A stretch of 43,422 bases of DNA from contig NZ_RAWM01000074.1 in the NCBI RefSeq assembly GCF_003668875.1, positions 1-43,422 on the forward strand, written 5' to 3'. Made by a program: the position numbers and the translations under genes. Source of the stretch: Corallococcus interemptor. Its GTDB lineage: Bacteria; Myxococcota; Myxococcia; Myxococcales; Myxococcaceae. The notes beneath the pieces are model-generated. The model did no database searches, was not told the DNA's origin, and saw only the letters and a list, made by a program, of their open reading frames with translations. Of this stretch, positions 42,221 through 43,422 are shown piece after piece (positions within the stretch are counted from its first letter, which is position 1; every line of letters starts with the position of its first letter).

Positions 42221-42676
42221 GTGCTGGTGGCGCAGGCCCCGGAGTCCGGCGCCCGGGAGGTCCCCTTTCCCGCGACGCCCTTTCCGGATGGCGGCCTGGA
42301 CGCGCGCATCCACCTGGGCCGCCCGCGCAGCTCGAAGATCATGACGACCTTCGGCTTCATCCTCGCGGCGGCGCTGGTGTTCGGCCTGCCGGTGATGATC
42401 GACGGCTTTCTGGACTCGGGCTCGGACAGGACCCTGAAGCTGTTCCTGGGCGTGCCCTTCACGGCCGTGGGCATCGTGGGCGTGGTGATGGTCGTCACGG
42501 GCTTCAGGCAGGGAGGGCGCATCGCGCGGGAGAACAAGGCCCGGCGCGACACTCTCATCGAACAGAAGACCCAGCTGGAGGCGGAGCTGCGGGACCTGCG
42601 GGCCCGCCGCGACGGGATGCGCTCGCGGCAGTGGCAGCCCCGCCCGTCCATTCCTCTTGTCGCGGTGAACTTCTAG
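42221..42676 (+). CDS. Two-helix membrane protein with C-terminal coiled coil
   Basis: A 151-residue protein beginning with GTG. Two hydrophobic helices (about 42-60 and 73-92) follow a 40-residue N-terminal part, and a charged segment RENKARRDTLIEQKTQLEAELRDLRARRD (about 100-130, in two halves) is a probable coiled coil. No family recognised. The gene ends in TAG inside CTAG, whose other strand supplies the stop of the converging secreted-protein gene. Confidence 0.72.
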   Translation: MLVAQAPESGAREVPFPATPFPDGGLDARIHLGRPRSSKIMTTFGFILAAALVFGLPVMIDGFLDSGSDRTLKLFLGVPFTAVGIVGVVMVVTGFRQGGRIARENKARRDTLIEQKTQLEAELRDLRARRDGMRSRQWQPRPSIPLVAVNF

Positions 42677-43077
42677 TAGGCGCACGCGCGGTTGTTGCAC
42701 CACCCCTGCGTCGTGCCGCAGACGCAGTCCGAGTCATCGATGCAGCGGGTGGACGGGCACGTCGGGCCGCCACCACCACCGCCACCGCCCGGGAGGACAT
42801 AGGAGCAGGCGTTGCGCGTGCACGTCACGGAGTTCGCGTTGGGACACGCGTTCCAGCAGTCAGCCTCCGAGGAGCACCGGACCGAGAAACAGATCAGCCC
42901 CGCGGCCTCCTCGGGCGTGGGCTCGGAGGTCAGGGCCTCGGAGGAGTCGGAGGCGGCGCACACCGCCTGCGTGGCCAGCTCCAGCACTGGCGCGGACGGC
43001 TCCGCGAAGGCCGTGGTGGCGGCGAAGGACAGCAGGACGGCGACGCTCCAGGACAGGCTTCGGCGGGACGACGACAT
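42673..43077 (-). CDS. Secreted Cys-rich protein with poly-Gly linker
   Basis: A 134-residue protein, start at 43077; longer starts at 43107 or 43122 exist. Signal peptide about 1-25 (ending TTAFA). Two Cys clusters (CFSVRCSSEADCWNACPNANSVTCTRNAC and, after eight glycines, a second CPSTRCIDDSDCVC...GWCNNRAC set) suggest two small disulfide-bonded units. No known family; a small exported binding or toxin-like protein is speculation. A possible promoter and paired activator sites lie upstream. Confidence 0.75.
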   Translation of the reverse strand: MSSSRRSLSWSVAVLLSFAATTAFAEPSAPVLELATQAVCAASDSSEALTSEPTPEEAAGLICFSVRCSSEADCWNACPNANSVTCTRNACSYVLPGGGGGGGGPTCPSTRCIDDSDCVCGTTQGWCNNRACAY

Positions 43078-43143
43078 GGCGGCGGGCTCTTTCCCTCCCA
43101 GTGAAGCCATGCGGCGCTGCATGGGGAGTCCTGGGAATGCAAA

Positions 43144-43149
43144 ATTATC
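43144..43149 (-). promoter_or_regulatory. Putative -10 element of the Cys-rich protein gene
   Basis: The minus strand reads TGATAATTTTGC here, close to an extended -10 (GATAAT), giving a leader of about 60 bases. There is no -35 match 17 bases upstream, which fits an activator-dependent promoter. Confidence 0.4.
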
Positions 43150-43183
43150 ATGACTGTCCGGGTTGAGGCCGCGCGGGCCCTGG

Positions 43184-43219
43184 TGACAGCGGCCATCAGC
43201 TCCTGACAGCGGACATCAG
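43184..43219. repeat. Paired 16-bp direct repeats upstream of the -10
   Basis: TGACAGCGGCCATCAG (43184-43199) and TGACAGCGGACATCAG (43204-43219) match at 15 of 16 positions and start 20 bases apart. They lie about 35-75 bases upstream of the putative -10 on the minus strand, a normal place for an activator dimer's half-sites. Confidence 0.6.
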
Positions 43220-43357
43220 GGCCGGGCCTCCCGGCACACGCCAACCCACTGGAATCACGTGAGGGACATGCACTCCGGAGGCGGCACGACGGTTGCTCTA
43301 GGAGCCTGTCGCGGTAATCGCGATGGGGGCTTGCCCTGCCGGGGAGGAGGATGCTCA

Positions 43358-43422
43358 ATGCCCGGCATGAGCAAGAAGTTCCGCCCCTGGAATGTGCAGC
43401 AGGACTTCCTGCTGCCGCCCTC
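43358..43422 (+). mobile_element. IS1182-type transposase, 5' end only
   Basis: The first 21 codons of a transposase cut off by the window edge. GGAGGAGG (about 43343-43350) precedes ATG 43358 by 7 bases; ATG 43367 (MSKKFRPWNVQQDFLLPP) is a shorter alternative. The sequence KKFRPW.VQQDFLLPP is characteristic of IS1182-family transposases. The element's left inverted repeat should lie in the preceding 100 bases, but its limits cannot be set without the right end. Confidence 0.6.

Overview
The window is GC-rich DNA with strong third-position GC bias, and its gene content is that of a myxobacterium (Myxococcaceae, probably Corallococcus or Myxococcus). Pointers are lipoproteins with Cys-rich linkers and WxVG-type propeller repeats, an NtrC-type two-component pair with a matching sigma-54 promoter, many secreted peptidases, and dockerin-like C-termini on non-cellulosomal proteins. 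This placement rests on recognising protein families; no search was run.

Layout. 1-350: a broken gene fragment. 349-6553 (minus): a secreted S8 protease, a VWA protein (both ending in dockerin-like Ca-binding repeats) and a lipoprotein. 6881-7897 (plus): a secreted CxC protein. 7902-10609 (minus): NtrC-type regulator and histidine kinase. Divergent from these, 10937-13991 (plus) is an HlyD/ABC exporter operon, preceded by a near-consensus sigma-54 promoter, an upstream 40-bp palindrome and a leader hairpin. 14149-19693 (plus): a propeller lipoprotein, a hydroxyacid-oxoacid transhydrogenase, a thioesterase, and a protealysin-like M4 peptidase with its emfourin-type inhibitor. 19704-21233 (minus): an RTX protein with an M91-like zinc peptidase domain.

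The centre of interest is 21341-32796. A six-gene, tightly coupled minus-strand operon encodes, in order of transcription, a zinc phospholipase C/P1-nuclease-like protein, a zincin-type metalloprotease, a stand-alone TIR protein, a MoxR-type AAA+ ATPase, a vWA-like protein with a degenerate MIDAS, and a 1075-residue N-domain/TIR/STAND NTPase/TPR protein. The last three match the MoxR-vWA-VMAP ternary conflict architecture. The first three look like accessory effectors. Transcribed divergently from a 143-bp intergenic region is a TIR-TIR-SLOG protein. This reads as an NTP-dependent immune or conflict island with four TIR-like domains, three of which keep the catalytic-position Glu.

32979-34301 (plus) is an OprO/P-type porin. 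Downstream on the minus strand are the Hen1-Pnkp RNA repair pair (38258-34303) and the homogentisate branch of tyrosine catabolism: a MarR regulator, homogentisate dioxygenase and fumarylacetoacetase-type hydrolase (41160-38340). The right end carries a tiny basic protein, a ZIP-like transporter, a two-helix membrane protein, a secreted Cys-rich protein with a patterned promoter, and the first codons of an IS1182-type transposase cut by the window edge. No tRNA, rRNA or CRISPR array was seen.
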